Source: Neocallimastix lanati (nom. inval.)
Lineage: Eukaryota > Neocallimastigomycota > Neocallimastigomycetes > Neocallimastigales > Neocallimastigaceae
DNA length: 64,000 nt
Reading direction: 5' to 3'
NCBI GenBank assembly: GCA_016946835.1
Contig: JACVTC010000097.1
Coordinates: 452,501-516,500 of the forward strand
A program made the translations under genes and the position numbers. The notes under the pieces are model-generated. The model was not told the origin of the DNA. It ran no database searches and saw nothing but the letters and a program-made list of their open reading frames with translations. Position 1 is the first letter of the stretch; each line of letters opens with the position of its first letter. Shown piece by piece: positions 63,618 through 64,000 of this stretch.

Positions 63618-64000
63618 AAGAATATAAATGTGTATATTAAATTAATTACTGTTTATTACTGTTTATTTTCTCTTCTATTTACTTCTAATACTTTTTAATA
63701 ATTTAATTATTTATTTAAATTTAATATTATATTGAAATATATATATATATATCTAAATATATAAAAATATAATTATTATTAATTTGAAATTTCATTCATC
63801 TTTTTTAATTTTTAAAATTCATTATAATTATTTATAAGAAATAAATAATATATATATATATCATTTCTAAATATAGACTTGTTTTATCATTAATAAATAA
63901 GTTTAATATCCATATAATATATATATTTATAAATTTTTTAAAATTTAAAAATTTAATAATAATTAATTTATTATATATACAATTTTATATTTATACTTTT
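63572..64000. other. AT-rich upstream region of the MAU2-like gene
   Basis: Begins with a ~40-bp poly-A (poly-T on the coding strand) ending about 5 bp before the start codon, then plain AT sequence to the window edge. The promoter is presumably here but no motif was recognised. Confidence 0.6.

Noticed and set aside
1-64000. Dictyostelid origin (also very AT-rich with N/Q-rich proteins)
   Set aside because: Gene density is far too low, and a Pil1/Lsp1 eisosome gene is a fungal character; MADS and TOP2 do not decide alone.
1-64000. tRNA, rRNA or CRISPR arrays
   Set aside because: No T-arm/anticodon arrangement, rRNA core motif or spaced direct-repeat array was seen on scanning both strands by eye; the repeats present are simple tandem ones.

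Overview
The window is nuclear DNA of a eukaryote with extreme A+T content. It has homopolymer runs of 20-45 bases, dense AT microsatellites, short GT..AG introns and very long gene-free stretches. It looks fungal: a Pil1/Lsp1-type eisosome BAR gene is present, together with an Rlm1/MEF2-type MADS-box factor. The base composition, low gene density, N/Q-rich proteins and LINE relics fit an anaerobic gut fungus (Neocallimastigomycota). That placement is inference; only 'very AT-rich fungus' is well supported. All seven intact gene models end in TAA.

Layout. 1-13016: gene-free AT-rich DNA with a (TATAA)n array, perfect or near-perfect hairpins and one less AT-rich island. 13017-14075: intronless TLDc-domain (OXR1-like) gene. 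15165-23880: a head-to-tail cluster of decayed APE-type non-LTR retrotransposons (LINEs). It holds one nearly full-length copy (16428-20683) with three frameshifts and one stop, plus truncated and internally deleted relatives. 26827-28125: six-exon PIL1-like gene, followed by another LINE 3' fragment (28729-29660). 30840-31130: a less AT-rich non-coding island. 31915-40405: DNA topoisomerase II in 19 exons (1713 aa). 45324-46804: MADS-box factor in 5 exons (344 aa). 47695-48100: a further LINE 3' relic. 49622-52818: F-box/ankyrin-like gene in 4 exons (929 aa). 54330-54590: relic of a Cys-rich membrane protein. 56314-56838 (minus): small single-pass membrane protein. 58192-63571 (minus): 9-exon homologue of the cohesin-loading factor MAU2/SCC4 with a very large Q-rich N-terminus built around a (LEQQ[K/R])n array.

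The multi-exon models were assembled by hand from reading frame, GT..AG sites and family motifs; each closes in frame to an exact multiple of three. Two genes serve chromosome maintenance (TOP2, MAU2), one plasma-membrane architecture (PIL1), one transcription (MADS). I see no operon-like functional clustering. The most unusual items are the repeat-expanded MAU2, the tandem LINE cluster with palindrome-forming mutations, and the unexplained island at 30840-31130.
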